This document shows positions 1 through 13,100 of a stretch of 64,000 bases of DNA, in pieces (positions within the stretch are counted from its first letter, which is position 1; each line of letters opens with the position of its first letter). The DNA comes from Unio delphinus (taxonomy: Eukaryota > Mollusca > Bivalvia > Unionida > Unionidae): the NCBI GenBank assembly GCA_029339505.1, contig JAQISU010001235.1, positions 36,981,815-37,045,814 on the forward strand. The letters are read 5' to 3'. The notes under the pieces are model-generated. The model searched no databases and was not told the origin of the DNA. It saw only the letters and a list, made by a program, of their open reading frames with translations. Both the position numbers and the translations under genes were made by a program.

Positions 1-48
<48 letters not shown>
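1..48. repeat. (TA)n microsatellite
   Basis: An uninterrupted run of TA dinucleotides opens the window and ends at position 48. It continues off the left edge, so its full length is unknown. Confidence 0.97.
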
Positions 49-52
<4 letters not shown>

Positions 53-1205
53 ACAAAAAATTGGCATTTATACAACACTCACTGTGTACAACACTCACTG
101 TGTTCTACAGTTACATCACATTGAATATATTAAGGTTGTACACATGTTTTTCTCTATGTTATTGTCATTTAAATCCATATAATATTACTGTTAGCAAGCT
201 ATAATATAATATTCTCAATACCTGTGTGATACACAACTGGTGCAGCTTTGGGACAATTGTATTAGCCAGGTTGTAGTAAGCCGCAAAGAAAGTGTTCCGC
301 ATAGCACTAATAATAGCATTTTTGCTTTTACTAATGGCAGTGATCTTCGCTGCTTCCATGGTGCTGGCATCCCGCATCACCGTTTGTGCACATGTATGAC
401 TGTTGTTATCTAGAAAAAAAATGCATTATCAACTTTAATTTTCGGGAATATTTGCCCCATTCATCATAATGTGGTGTTGCACTTGAAGCACTACATGTAG
501 ATGATGTTGGACTGCAAGGTTTATCATCAGGTTCAGTGACTGTATTTGACTGATGAATTTGCAATAAATCCAAACGCTGTTAATTTTTGTAACTTAGGAT
601 GAGATGATGAACACGCAACATCTAACTTCCATTTACTCATGATAATGTTGCACTGGCGACAGATATAATTGTGATTGAGATGTTTTCCATTTGCTTTGTA
701 TTTATACACAATAGTCGGTACTTCAGATGTTATCAGTTTTCTATGAAGTTTCAACAAAACTATTGTGTTGGTATATGTAAAAAAAACAACAGAAGGATTA
801 GCCATTCAATTAATTGTATCTGTTATATTCGCGTCTTCAGAAGTCGGTCAGTTGTAGGTATAGTACGGTAGCATGATTGACTGTATCACAGCACACAGTA
901 CTCAGCCCAGATGTCAGTATAAGCAGATTATGATGTAACAATGCACTGTACAGATGGGGTTGTCAATACGAACAAAGGATCGTTTGTATTACAGATTGAT
1001 TCCAATGCATTGCTTAGTCAAATTTGTGGCTTTCTTTAGTTCTCCCTTTTAATTTATCCAGTCAAAATCCATTATTGCATGTACAAATTAAATAACCAAA
1101 AAGTCTTTCCCCAAAAAAATTGGCAGATGGGATAATTTTTTTGCCAATAAGGAAAAAAATCGCTATTTGCAGCATTGGCAAAGCCCAGGATGATCCCTGT
1201 ATACC
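49..1205. other. Intronic or upstream DNA of LMBRD1, mostly featureless
   Basis: Apart from the minus-strand hAT fragment at 165-410, this AT-rich stretch shows no coding signal that I recognise. I looked for the LMBRD1 exon that should precede the one at 4126 (the segment ending in the second membrane helix) and did not find it here, so the stretch is probably intron. Confidence 0.5.
165..410 (-). pseudogene. hAT transposase fragment (middle region)
   Basis: Read on the minus strand, the stretch encodes a block including AIISAMRNTFFAAYYNLANT. This resembles the segment of hAT-superfamily proteins of the ZNF862/C17orf113 type in which an aromatic alanine-rich helix is followed by a conserved asparagine. 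No zinc finger, catalytic core or dimerisation domain is present nearby, so it is an isolated fragment. It could come from the same family as the element at 25763-26977, which lacks this middle part. The family match is from memory of the motif only. Confidence 0.45.
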
Positions 1206-1279
1206 ACTGAACATTAATTCATGGACACGAACATGCTACGATATTTACTCACTAATGAGTCACATGTGTTTGGTTGAGT

Positions 1280-1475
1280 TTGACACCATTTTTCAGCAGG
1301 TGATAGGCTAATGGAGGCTAGTATATTTGATGGAAGAAGAATCAATGAAGACAACAGGATGAACAATTGACCCATGGGAAGCTGATGGCAAGCTTTCTCA
1401 CATAGCTATATTGGTAAAGCCGAGACTCAAATTATTGCAGACATAGGTGAGATGTGTGAGTGCTTTGTAAAAGGA
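1280..1475 (-). mobile_element. MetaSINE-like SINE, diverged
   Basis: On the minus strand the segment matches the body of the SINE seen intact at 14421-14662: the GCTGAAAAATGG-type tail, the region read here as GGTAAAGCCGAGACTCAA, and the tRNA-related end near 1460. It is heavily diverged and box A cannot be recognised. Confidence 0.6.
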
Positions 1476-1944
1476 AAGCACCTTGGAACACTTGCCCATT
1501 CAGGCCTCCCCCCCTAATAAATCAGTTCTAAATGCAAAGAACATTGACCTTGATCAGCTATTACATATTGTGCCTGGTAGATCTGGATCTACGTAGTTTG
1601 CAGTTTCAAGTGAATAATTAATAATTGTAATTGTACGAGTTTGAATACATCCTATGTGCTACCATTGCAAAGCTTTGTATGGGGCTTCATATTTCCAAAT
1701 CATAAATATGTGTTAGATGTTAGGTACAAGTTTGTTCCATTGCAGTAACATGTCATGGTGGGGTAAAAATTAATTATCTTATTTATGTTAATATTTCAGT
1801 TTATTATCAGTTAAAGTGCATAAATTTGTACTTTTTTGAACTTACTTTTAATTTGGTCATTTTTGTGCTTATATGCCATTAAATATTAATTCGTGGACAT
1901 GAACATGCTGCAATATTTACTCACTAATGAGTCACATGTGTTTG

Positions 1945-2075
1945 GTTGTAAACAACAGGACGAACAATTGACCCATGGGAAGCTGATGGCAAGTTTTCTC
2001 ACATAGCTATATTGGTAAAGCCGAGACTCAAACTAATGCAGATGTAGGTGAGATGTGTGAGTGCTTTGTAAAAGG
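1945..2075 (-). mobile_element. MetaSINE-like remnant in second duplication copy
   Basis: This is the duplicate of the SINE at 1280-1475. The 3' part of the SINE (tail and core) is missing, and only the segment from the CCCATGGGAAGC block to the tRNA-related end remains. Confidence 0.55.
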
Positions 2076-2344
2076 CAAGCACCTTGGAACACTTGCCCAT
2101 TCAGGGCCCTCCTACTAAGTCAATTTTAAATGCAAAGAACATTGACCTTGATCAGCTATTATAATCTGTGTAATTTGGATTTACAAGTGAATAATTAATA
2201 ATTGTAATTGTATGAGTTTGAATACATCCTATGTGCTACCATTGCAAAGCAAGCTTTGTATGGGGCTTCATATTTTCAAATCTTAAATGCGTGTTCCATT
2301 GCAGTAACATGTCATGGTGGGGTAAAAATTAATTATCTTATTTA

Positions 2345-3581
2345 CTTTTGTTTTCAGTGGTTTGGTATTTATCTAATAATACATTTAAACTATTTTTCTT
2401 TCAGAAACATTATCTCTATCCATGGATATCACACATTTTGTTGATTAATTAAATTGTGGCTTGTTCTCTGGTAAATAGGAAATTTTTGAAGTTACAGATT
2501 TAAACATTAGGCTAAGAGTATGTCTCTATAATTTGATATACATGAAATGATTTTCCACAGTGATTAAGGAGATGCAACTTTATAGAAAGTGATGAATGAA
2601 AGGATGTGGAGGTGTACCCTCCTGTCTACCTGGTGGACATAGTCACCCTTATTTAAAACATAGTTTTCTTTATTGATGTTTCATCCACTGTTTAGCTGAA
2701 TCCCAGCTGAAAGACAATCATATCATTCAAAACCTGGATAGGTTTCATCAATACAATTGTCACATGACCTAACATAGCAAAACCATCTGCATCAGCAACA
2801 CCAGAGAAAAAGGGGTATATAACCCTCTTACTGATGCAATAAAGTAATTATCAACCAGATCAATTCACTTGGAATAGTAACGAAACCAGTCAGGGACATG
2901 GGGTTACTAGATCCCCACAGCAGATGGAAAGGTATGCCGCCACATACTTTCAGTCATTACTTTGTAATAATTAATATTTAGTCAGAAGTGAAGGCAACCC
3001 TCTGTGGGATTCCAGTCTACCAGATCTCAGAACCACCAATAGTCTGATGAATCTCTATGGAAGTGCATCAGCACTTTTATTTCACGCCTCCACAACCACA
3101 GTGATTAGAAAAAGATGTGAACACTAACAATACAAGAAAACGAAACATTCCTGTTTCAAAATAAGCCAAGAATTTGCTACTACCTAAGGGTCTATACATT
3201 TTAACCTATTTTAACACAATAAAAATTGTATTCTTTATAAGATAATAGAAATTTTCAGAGACAAAGCTCTTTAGTAGCAATATTAATCGGAAAGATAGAG
3301 AATTTTATAGAATTTACCAATTACGTACATGTACTCTAATGCTGTTTTAACGAGAAGAAACATTACAGTCTGTACAAGGTCCTCTCTTAAGCCCATTAAA
3401 AATGCCTGCTTTATCATGGCATTTATGGGTTATTTTAACAAGTCATGTAGTGTGTATATTGTATAGTAATGTTAAATATGGATGTTGTAATTTAATCTGT
3501 TTTCTGGTATTGGACTTTATATTGGTCATATTGGCCCATGTCATGTGATCAGTGCCTTTGGTGTTGCATTTGGCTGATGTA
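2345..3581. other. Intronic DNA, nothing recognised
   Basis: I see no exon of LMBRD1, no transposon protein and no tandem array here. Short ORFs are no longer than expected by chance in AT-rich DNA. Confidence 0.5.
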
Positions 3582-3863
3582 ACCAGTCTTGGACCAATAT
3601 GACCAGACATGGACTGAAATGACCAGACTTGCAATAAAATGACCAGACTTGGACCAGTATAATGGGCCATGGACTGAAATGACCAGACTTGGACCAATAT
3701 AATGGGTCATGGACTGAAATGACCAGACTTGGACCAATATAACGGGACATGGACTGAAATGACCTGACTTGGACCAATATAATGGGTCATGGACTGAAAT
3801 GACCAGACTTGGAAGGAAATGACCAGACTTGGACCAATATAACCCAACTTGGGCCAATATGAC
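3582..3863. repeat. Minisatellite, 40-bp unit made of two 20-mers
   Basis: Seven or so copies of a 40-bp unit built from GACCAGACTTGGACCAATAT followed by AATGGGTCATGGACTGAAAT. Half-units of 20 bp also occur (near 3620 and 3810), showing that the 40-mer is itself a dimer. It lies in the intron upstream of the exon at 4126. Confidence 0.93.
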
Positions 3864-4125
3864 TACCTTGAATGTCACTATTGCCTTAGAAATAGGTGAG
3901 TACTGGACATCCTCTAATGAGGTGCCTGATAAACATAATGGCGCCAGTGAAGGATGGCATTTATTATTAAATAATTGATACAAATGATTAATCAATAAAA
4001 GTATGAATATGACTGAATTTCAATTTTCAGCATAAGAGCCCGCATTTAAGAAAAGCAGATGCAAATAATGTTTCTACTGATAGGAATACTAATTCTTCTT
4101 TCTTCAACAAATATTTTCTCAACAG

Positions 4126-4189
4126 GCTTGGGCAGTAGATAATGAAGTAAGAAATTACATAGAGAGATCTGTGCTGTATGGATATTACA
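4126..4189 (+). CDS. LMBRD1: LMBRD1 exon (visible exon 1)
   Basis: Acceptor AG at 4124-4125, donor GTAAGT at 4190. Sixty-four nt, beginning in phase 0 and ending in phase 1. It encodes residues 1-21 of the visible product, AWAVDNEVRNYIERSVLYGYY, a lumenal or loop segment leading into a membrane helix. It aligns with the human segment ending in VLYGYYT. Confidence 0.93.
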
Positions 4190-7100
4190 GTAAGTAATTT
4201 AATGTACTGGTAGCGTATAATTACACATGTATATACATAAACATGTAAGTAATTTAATGTATCTTTATATGATGTATATGCTAATAAGGTTGTAATTTAA
4301 TGTACCTTTAAATAATGTATATGCATAAACAGATAAGTAATTTAATGTACCTTTAAATAATGTATATGCATAAACAGATAAGTAATTTAATGTACCTTTA
4401 TATAATGTATATGCATAAACAGATATACAGCTCTGTGTAATCTGCACATGGTGTTAGCGATAGTATTTATGTGCGTTTAAAAACCAAAATATAAAATAAA
4501 CATCTGTAAGTTACACTTACCATTGTAGGTGGAGATAAAATCAATTGAGAGCATGATGATTGATGTGGAAAAAATATTTGTAGTTCATTTGGTCTAGAAA
4601 TGGAATGGATCATCACATATGAGTGATCATGCTATGTCCAGCAAGAGTTGCCATTTTCAGCATCTCAAAAACTACTGGACCATTTTAAACAAATTTAGCA
4701 AAGAGAATTTAGATTTTTAAAAAAGTTTACTTTAAAAACACTTGAAATAGATATTGATCATTATGACAGAATTCATTCATAAAAAATGATACAGATCCAC
4801 CATTAAATATTGTTGCTATTACTAAAAGTTACAAAATTAAAAACATTCTAAGAATATTTTTATGGAATTTGCCCAGATATGACAGGATTAATTTCTCTTG
4901 AAGGCTTTCAAATCTATAAATATTTTGTTGTTCCACTGTCAGATATGGGTGCTACTAATAGATTTTTTAAAATAAAAATTACTTCTTCGCAACTGCTCTG
5001 CAGAATTTTTAAATTACATTTGAAAACAAAGGCTTTCCATTTTCTGCTATTACCTCTGTTGTTAAATGTGGCTACTGCTATTATAAATAGAAAAACGTTT
5101 TCATATTGTCTTCTGAAAAACAACTGAGCAGAGTTTTGCAGAAAGCATTTTGTCATGAAAGACAGATTGTACAATCAGGTAAAAAATTATTTAATGACTT
5201 CTGAAATGCAGCCTTGTAGAACTGATCAAAATTTGACTGAAAGGCCTTTAGTTTTTTTTTATAAATGTGCCACCAGATATGAAAATAGATACAGTAGTCC
5301 CCCTCTTGAATGCCCCCCTCCCCGACTGGCGGCCACCTGCTTCTTACAGCCAGAATAACCTTGTCACCATTGAGTTTGTATGCAAAAGAACCCCTCAAGA
5401 ATGACCACCCTTCTAATGTGACTAATGGCCAGCAATTTATTTTAAAAAGTGTAAAATGTCCCCCACATGAGCGGCCATTTTTTCCCCAAATATATCCAGA
5501 ACCAATAATTAATTCATATAGAGACGTAAAGTAATCAGATTATCTCTACCATCGATACATGTCTCCTAATATCAAGTTTCTGTTACTGAAATATGTGTTG
5601 ACTAAAGTACACGTAACACTAAGAATAATATTATATTGTGGTCTATAAAAGTCTATGTTTACAGGAAATGGGCTCAACAATGTTATGCTAGAGTTTTGGG
5701 CTTCACACGTCAGTTGAGTTCCTCTATTTGATGATTGTAACTTGATGTAATTGTCATAACATAGTCAACATAGGCTAAAATTAGATTTTGTGCATTAACA
5801 CACACACATAACCTTGAACAAAACAGGGTACCAGACAAAGATCGAAAAATCACATGCAGCATTTCGTCCACTCAACAAAATTTTGTCTGCATAATTAAAT
5901 ATCATACAGTGAGCAACAACTGAATAAATCATTACCAAATATTAACATGGCATCATACAAACAGATCTGTATTATTTCAGAAGAAAATCATTTATTCTAC
6001 TCTTCGACATCAGGTGAAGTGGGGGGGTACTTTCCAAACAGTTTTATGCAGAAAAGACTCGAATAAAACAATTTAAAGTTGAAAATACTTGAATAAACAT
6101 TGTAACTAATGAGGAGGTTATTCAGCAGCAATGGGAAAATGGAGCAAATGGAAAGATAATTATGCATGTACCAAGGTTTAAATGACGTTTTTGAATGGTT
6201 TTGCAATATGCATGACAACACTACCTGCTGAGATATCACGTTTGCACCAAGAACAAGAACTAATAATGTATATTCAGATGAAATACATCTACCAGACAAA
6301 GACCAAAAAAATCAGGTCACAACACATTTATTACATCTTTTATGAAGGCATTTGAACCTCTCTATATCTACATTTTTTAAATCACATAGTCTTAGCACAT
6401 CTGAATAAATCTTACCCAAACATTACTATGTCATCACGTAAATGAAGACATTATTTTACATGTCAGTTATTCTACTCTATTGGTCGATGTGGGGGTGACT
6501 TGCAGAAGAATTTTATGTAGAAAAGACCATAATAAAATAATTTTATGTTGAAAAGACTAGAATGCATGTCATAACTGATATGGTCATTCAGCAGCAGTGG
6601 GAAAAAGTAGCCAATAGAAAAATAATTCTGTATGTGTAATTGATGTTTTTGAATGAGTTTGCAATAAGCATGACAACAATACCCATTCACATATCATGCT
6701 TACGCAAAGAATAACTATTAATGTATATTCAGTTGAAACAAGTCTATTATTATTACAAGAAGAACTTTTTAATAAATAAAGTTACTTGTAAACAAAGATA
6801 TTAAATGAAGATCTTAATGATTTGAAGTATATAATGTACAAAAAATTAGCCCCTTTCTGGAAAGGCCACCCATCTTATAAGGCCACTTTTCCAGTACAGA
6901 TGGGGTAGCTGTAAAAGAGGATGACCACTGTACATTAATTTAAGGACTTCTTGAAAACAGCCTAACATAATTTTGGCAAGTTTGCTTTAAAGCACCCTGA
7001 CATAATGAACATTTATATTTGACAGAATGCTTATTGCCCTAAAATGTCCTTCACTATTGGATAAATGTGCCATCAAATATCAATTAAGATACAGAATGTA

Positions 7101-10100
7101 GTGATGTCTTGAAAGAATTGTTTTTATGACATTTTTAATCAACAACTTTGTAAGAAGATATCATTAGAAACATCCTAATGGCCAAAGTTTCTTGACCATT
7201 AGCGCTTGTATTGGGCTGTTAAGCAGATGTCACTCAGGTGATTGATCTCGTGACAACTAAGGATTCTTGTTTTCATATGAAATTGAAAATTACACCCAGA
7301 AGACTAACCTTTCATTGCAAAGACAAAAAGTTTTAGAATTTAAACTTTTAAAGTTTTAGAATTTGAGATCTACTAAAGTAGAGTTAAGAAATCTTTCTCA
7401 CATTCCCATTTGATGATCTTGTTCTCTCATGTTTTCATGATAAGTTTAGTTAGTCCTATTTATCTTAACAATTAGAATAGACATGATAGTTTTACCTGTT
7501 TACTTTTGAATCATTGCACAAGCTGTACACATTTGTACCAAATTTTTGGAGCTGTATATTGTCTTTCATTGATATTGTCAGTGGTTATTATGTGAATGTT
7601 GATAAGCATTCCTAACGCCATTTACAGTTTACTCTTAATATTTTTTGTGTAAACATAACTTTTTGCTCTCGTAATTTGTGGAAATTTTCACAACTTTGCC
7701 TCCAGAAAAACACGAGCAGTTTTGACGGTAAATAGTGCATACCCAGATCTGATGTTACATTATACAATGAAGATTTAGATGCATGCTGTTTTTAGTTTTA
7801 CATAATTTATATGTTCATTTCATCTGCATTACAGCACTGTATGGCTTGGTCACCTTCTGTCTGTTTGTGTGGCTACCATTGATGTATTTCTTCTATGAAG
7901 AGAGGGATGAAGTCTCCACATGCAAGACAGTAAGTAGCAGTATGAAATATCCTCATCTCTTAAGAAGAGGCTTGGAAGTATAATACACACAAAACAGTTT
8001 GCACAGCATTTTTGCAGTTCATACTCCAGAGAACATAAAATAAAATTTGAAAAAAGGTTAATCCTTAAATATGCTTCCTGTTCATATTAATGTTAGGGAA
8101 ATATACTCTGCAACATCTTCAAGCACCTCCTCTCCCCTCAAGGAAAGACAAACATTTTAGTCTTTCCCATCAGTATATCATAGGTGATGGGGAATAACTC
8201 TACCACTCCTCCCATTTCCTTCACTAGGTGGCTTCCCATGAACTGGATATTGGTCCAGTTTTAGCATTTGCTATGGTATGAATATTACTGGACCACTTGA
8301 CACTAATCTAGATCTTCTCTTACCGTACCAATCAGTCTGCAAAGTTGGCAAAGTGTTATTTTGGTTGCCATAATATATTTGTACCTTTAATTTTTAATAT
8401 TCCTTGATAAGTATGTACACTTTTGCAATTTGTGGACTTTCATGGCAGACACGGTGAGGTTAGTGTAACCATACCAATTTATTTTATCATGTAAGGGCTT
8501 AGTAACTTCAAAATAAGCATGAAAAACATGAATATACTTGACTTGTGTTGTAGATTTTAACACTAATTGTTTTTCTGACTTTAGCTCTTTTTTTTGCTCC
8601 ATTACATGATATGTGATTAGTTTGTAGCCTCAACAGAAACAAATTAAGTTGATGCTACCACAGCTAATCATATAGTGCTCATTAAGTAACCACAGAGTGC
8701 CATCTTGTCTGTAACCCATGTTTTCAATCAGTAACCATATGGTTCATCTTGTCTGTAACCCATGTTTTCAATCAGTAACCACATGGTTCATCTTGTCCGT
8801 AACCCATGTTTTGAACTGGAAATATGAGATAATAATAAAATTATTCATTGATGTGGACTAGAGAAAGCCCACCCTTAGTGTCATAATTGATAAATATAAT
8901 AAAGTATATTATATTTACACTTTTACAGTAAAATAAACAAAATCAGATTTCTTTTCAATTTTTCAGAGATGTTGTGGTGCACTGAAGTATTGTATTGCAT
9001 TTTTGATCATCTTGGTGACCCTCTTTTTGATTGGGTAAGCTGATGGTGTTAAATACACTTGACACTATGGATCATTGTAACCCTATAGCATATTTTAGCT
9101 TTATGAGATTTATTTAAAAAAAATAAAGTAAGAAGTAGATATGATCAACCTTTTAATGGTCTTTTTTCTTCTATGATTACTATGTTAGTGTAAGGAATTA
9201 TAACTACTTATTTTGTGTTGTTTATAATTTTTTCTTTACTCTTTTAAAGGGATAAAGATAAAATGAAACCAAATAATGGATATAGTTTGTTTTTTTAAAA
9301 TTAAAATTTGAGTGACCAAAAAAATCCATCTGGTTTGAAGCACAAAAGATTGATATTTGAAGTGTCATAAAAGAAACCTTGTATATATTTAAAACTAATA
9401 ATAATTCCTTAATTATAAATAATACTCAGTTTATACAAAATACAAAGAAAGATTGGACTGTAATGCTTAAGAAAATGTAAGATACCAGACTAAGAAATCT
9501 GGACTGATTTCAATTTTATAACTTTGAAAATTAAATCTTTTCTGTTGATTCTAAAGGGAGATTGATGAGTCATAACATTTTAAAATCCTCTTGTTGATTA
9601 AAACAGTATTTCTTTTTTCTTACCCACTTAATCTTTCATGGTTAATCGGCTATTTAATACAAATGTTAAATATACATTTGTGATGCACACCCAGATTGAA
9701 ACAATATATTTATTTCAATGACGTCCACACTCTGTGATATTCTTAGATGCAGACAATGTAATTTTTTTATGAATTCCAAGTCATTTTGAATAGGATTCAC
9801 ACTATAAAGCTAAAAGTATTTAGGCTGCCTAAAAGACGCGGTTTGAAATGCATTTATTCATTTACTCTTTAAGTCATCTTGGAATGTTTTAGTTCTCTAA
9901 TATTTAATGACAAATGAAGGATTTGGTTTGGTGTCGGTTTATTGTTTTATGTCAAATGAAGAAAATAATTTGAAATGACATTTGGCAAAAGTTTGATTTA
10001 CTTTTGATTGTTCATTATCACTGGAACTGTGTTAGGTAATTTCTAATATGCTTGGTTGACCAGTGAAAATTTGTCCAGCCCTAATAGAGCTGGATATATT

Positions 10101-13100
10101 CTAGTTTCACATAAGCTCTATGCTTAAAATATATTTGCAATGAAATCTAATTTGAACCCTGTATACTTATAAGTCAAGTCCAGTTGTGCTGGCAGATCTT
10201 GGTCTATGCATTTTGATAGGAGTAATCAGCAAAACACACAACATAGACCCTGATCTACCAGTATGGTATGCAATAGAAGGTCATGTCTAGGATGTTTGCA
10301 GTTAGACTCAACATGTAAGCATGTATATATGTGGTATTTACTTGACTTTGGACAATTATAACATCTGTTAATTAACTTTGTATCACTAATTGTGTTTTAC
10401 CTGTATTTCAGTCAATTAATCATTTATAATTAACCAGTCCTTTACTCAGCTGTGTTGACTCATCTTCGGCATCACATTATGGTCCAGCATGCGAAGATAT
10501 ATTATTGTCATTCTGCATATGTATTTTCAAAAAAAAGTGTTGACCTGATTTGACCTTACAGTAAATAACAGTTAACATTGTGCTGTTCACATTTACGTAC
10601 ACCAAATACACAGGTCACAGTCTGTATATATTCCAAGCAAACCATATAATCCTGATCTTACACCATATAATCCTGATCTACTTGAACAATTGCAGTTCTG
10701 GGTCTATTATATTTGCAGCTGTTGCATTGTTTTTTGTGGTAGATATTTGCCATTTTAAAGACAGTTACAATTTAGTATTCTTCTTGGCTGGGATCAAATA
10801 GCATTCGTATAATTCAAGAAGAAAAGCCAAAGTTTCTTCTCCAGGTTGCTTTGTTTAAAATTTTGGCAAAAGTGAAAACGGAGATGAGAATCTTAGACAC
10901 AAATCATTTTTTGATTTCACAGGTTCTTTGTGCCAGGAAATAGTCTGCCCGCAGATGACAACACTACAGAATGGAAAAAGATCAAAATGCTATTTGACGA
11001 TCTTGGAAGTATAAGTATGTACTAGATTTAGTCATCTCACAAAAGTTTTACTCAGATTGATTACAGTTGTTTTCACTAATGTTTCACTGAATATTAGCTG
11101 TCATGGTCATAGACCAGCAAAAGAAAATTTTTCCAATTGTCCTGCATCCAGTATCCAGCATAACAACTGCCATTCTTTAGCAGTATCTGGTATCCAGTTT
11201 CTGCCATCCTTCAGCGGTATCCAGCATCTGCTATTTTTCTGCAGTATCCATCATCTGGCATCTGCTACCCTTCATAAGTTCTCATAACTACTGCTCTAAA
11301 AACTACTTAAAGAAAGTCATGAAACTTAGCAGTTTCATTCTACAAGTGTAGTTGGTCCTAAATGAATATGGTTACACTTGCACATCCAAGATGGCCTCCT
11401 TGTAAGTCTTGTTGTGATGGCTCCTTTGAACAGATGGTAATATTGACATAGGGTTTTCACTGAAATACTTGTTACATGACATGTAGATAGTAATATTGAC
11501 ATAGGGTTTTTCACTAAAATACTTATTACATGATGTTTTGATGGAAATTTAGACATGGGGGGGTGTTTATTACATGAGAAATAGATTGTAATACTTACAG
11601 GGGCTTTTGCTAAAATACTATATTATATGTTGATGGTCCCAAAAGAAAGGAAGATCTCTTCTCTCTCCGTGACGGACCTCTTAACTCAAATTACTCGTAT
11701 GTCAAATCCAATTTCCCCATAGAAATGAATTGAAATGGAATTAATCCGTTCCGGACCTCCAAAAAACGCCGCAATGTTGATAATTCTGAAGCATATCCTG
11801 ATGTTATAGAGGTCTTTCCAGAACTCTCTAAGGTTGCGGTTTGTGCTCTCCGTCACCTCAAATCCGCGTCGGAACAGGTGCTTGGTAAAGAGCTTCTTGA
11901 AATTAGAAATCAACTGCTGGTCCATGGGCTGCAGGATAGGGGTGATGTTGGGTGTAAGGTAGAGAACCTGCAGCAAATCAGCGTAAATAGCTTGTGCCTC
12001 CTCGCACGGTATCTCCTGCGAGCTGCTTCTCCGTCAACCCACCATCAACAGCTTCTCCATATTTTAACGGAGAGACGTCCGCTGTTTATTAATTTTTTTA
12101 ACGCCCTTGGCTAGCGTGATAGCCTGTATTGACTCCTTCAGCTTCGGTTTGGTGCAGATCATGGAAGTGCTACGCTTGTACTGCTTCGCCAAGTCGACTA
12201 CACGCACACCTTGGTCATGTTTTTCAATAATTTCTTTCTTTAATTCAATGCATATCATCTGCTTCTTTGCAAACTAACCGCAAGCACAAATGCGAGCACA
12301 ACACTAATGCTTCCACTGCGAGCTGACCGCTTAAAGTAAACGAGTGAGACACGGGATGCTTCGCGGATGTTGATACGTTTACTGTGACGTTCGCTGTGCC
12401 AACTAGCGGTGGGGTATCTGAAGCTGGCTCGTAACCCGAATTTAGCTCGCAACTCAAAGCAAAAAATCGGCTGAGAGACGACTCGTATCTCCAAAAAACT
12501 CGTTAGTTGGGACACTCGTAAGTCAAGGCACCACTGTACTTCAACTGAAAGGATGTAAGAGTGACCTGGGAATTTCACTGAAACACTTATGTCATATATA
12601 AATAAGCTCACCATGGTGACCATTTTGAAAAAGATCTTGTTATCTCAGCTGTTACTTAATAGATCATATCAGTATAATGTTACTGAACGACTTCCTATGA
12701 TACAAAGTTGGTCCTAACTGAAAATAGTTCCAGTTAAACCTTGATCGTGGTCACCATGTCGACCATTTAGAAATTCTTTTAAGCACATGGTCTTATTTGT
12801 ATGGGGTTTCAATAAATTAATTTGTATACTATCTAGTTGGATCTTAATGAAAATGGTGAAAGCAGCCCTCTTGAAATCCATGTTTTTGCTTGTCCTTAAG
12901 AACAGATTGTTTCTTGACAATGGGTCTTCACTAAAAAAAAAAACATTCTTATGATTTGTGGTTGGTCCTGAATGCAAATGTATCAAATCTGACCATCAGT
13001 ATAAGTGTCATGACAGCCATCTTGAAAATCTTTTATTGCTACTCCATTTGAATCGATGGACATTATGTTTTCACTACACCACTATTTGAAAAAAATAGTC

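Larger units (their letters stand above)
1206..2344. repeat. Tandem segmental duplication (two copies)
   Basis: The segment 1206-1786 is repeated at 1877-2344. Long blocks agree almost base for base, for instance around 1240/1916 (ACTCACTAATGAGTCACATG) and around 1740/2302 (AACATGTCATGGTGGGGTAA). Copy 1 contains a minus-strand SINE body (about 1280-1475). Copy 2 has lost about 90 bases of it. The duplication therefore followed the SINE insertion. Confidence 0.9.
11667..12536 (-). mobile_element. Tigger/pogo DNA transposon, internally deleted
   Basis: The right end reads, on the minus strand, CAGTGGTGCCTTGACTTACG, the typical Tigger terminus, followed outward by a TA (12537-12538). The left end around 11667-11720 has the matching Tigger-type sequence with ATTTCTATGGGGAAATTGGA (minus strand). 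The interior is distinctly more GC-rich than its surroundings. Transposase remains are on the minus strand: a CENP-B-type helix-turn-helix block (KKEIIEKHDQGVRVVDLAKQ, about 12240-12180) and, after a deletion near 11965, the end of the DDE domain (NITPILQPMDQQLISNFKKL). The QPMD aspartate is the third catalytic acid. The first two are absent, so the element cannot move by itself. Confidence 0.9.

Noticed and set aside
1..4125. Missing upstream LMBRD1 exons
   Set aside because: I searched for the segment coding the helix ending in a PVDIFLVSYMK-like sequence and for the first helices, but nothing with flanking splice sites was found. They must lie left of the window.
12255..12623. 122-codon minus-strand frame and the 78-codon plus-strand frame at 11878
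   Set aside because: Both lie in the GC-richer Tigger element in the wrong frame or strand; the true transposase remains are 11686-11976 and 12064-12258, minus strand.
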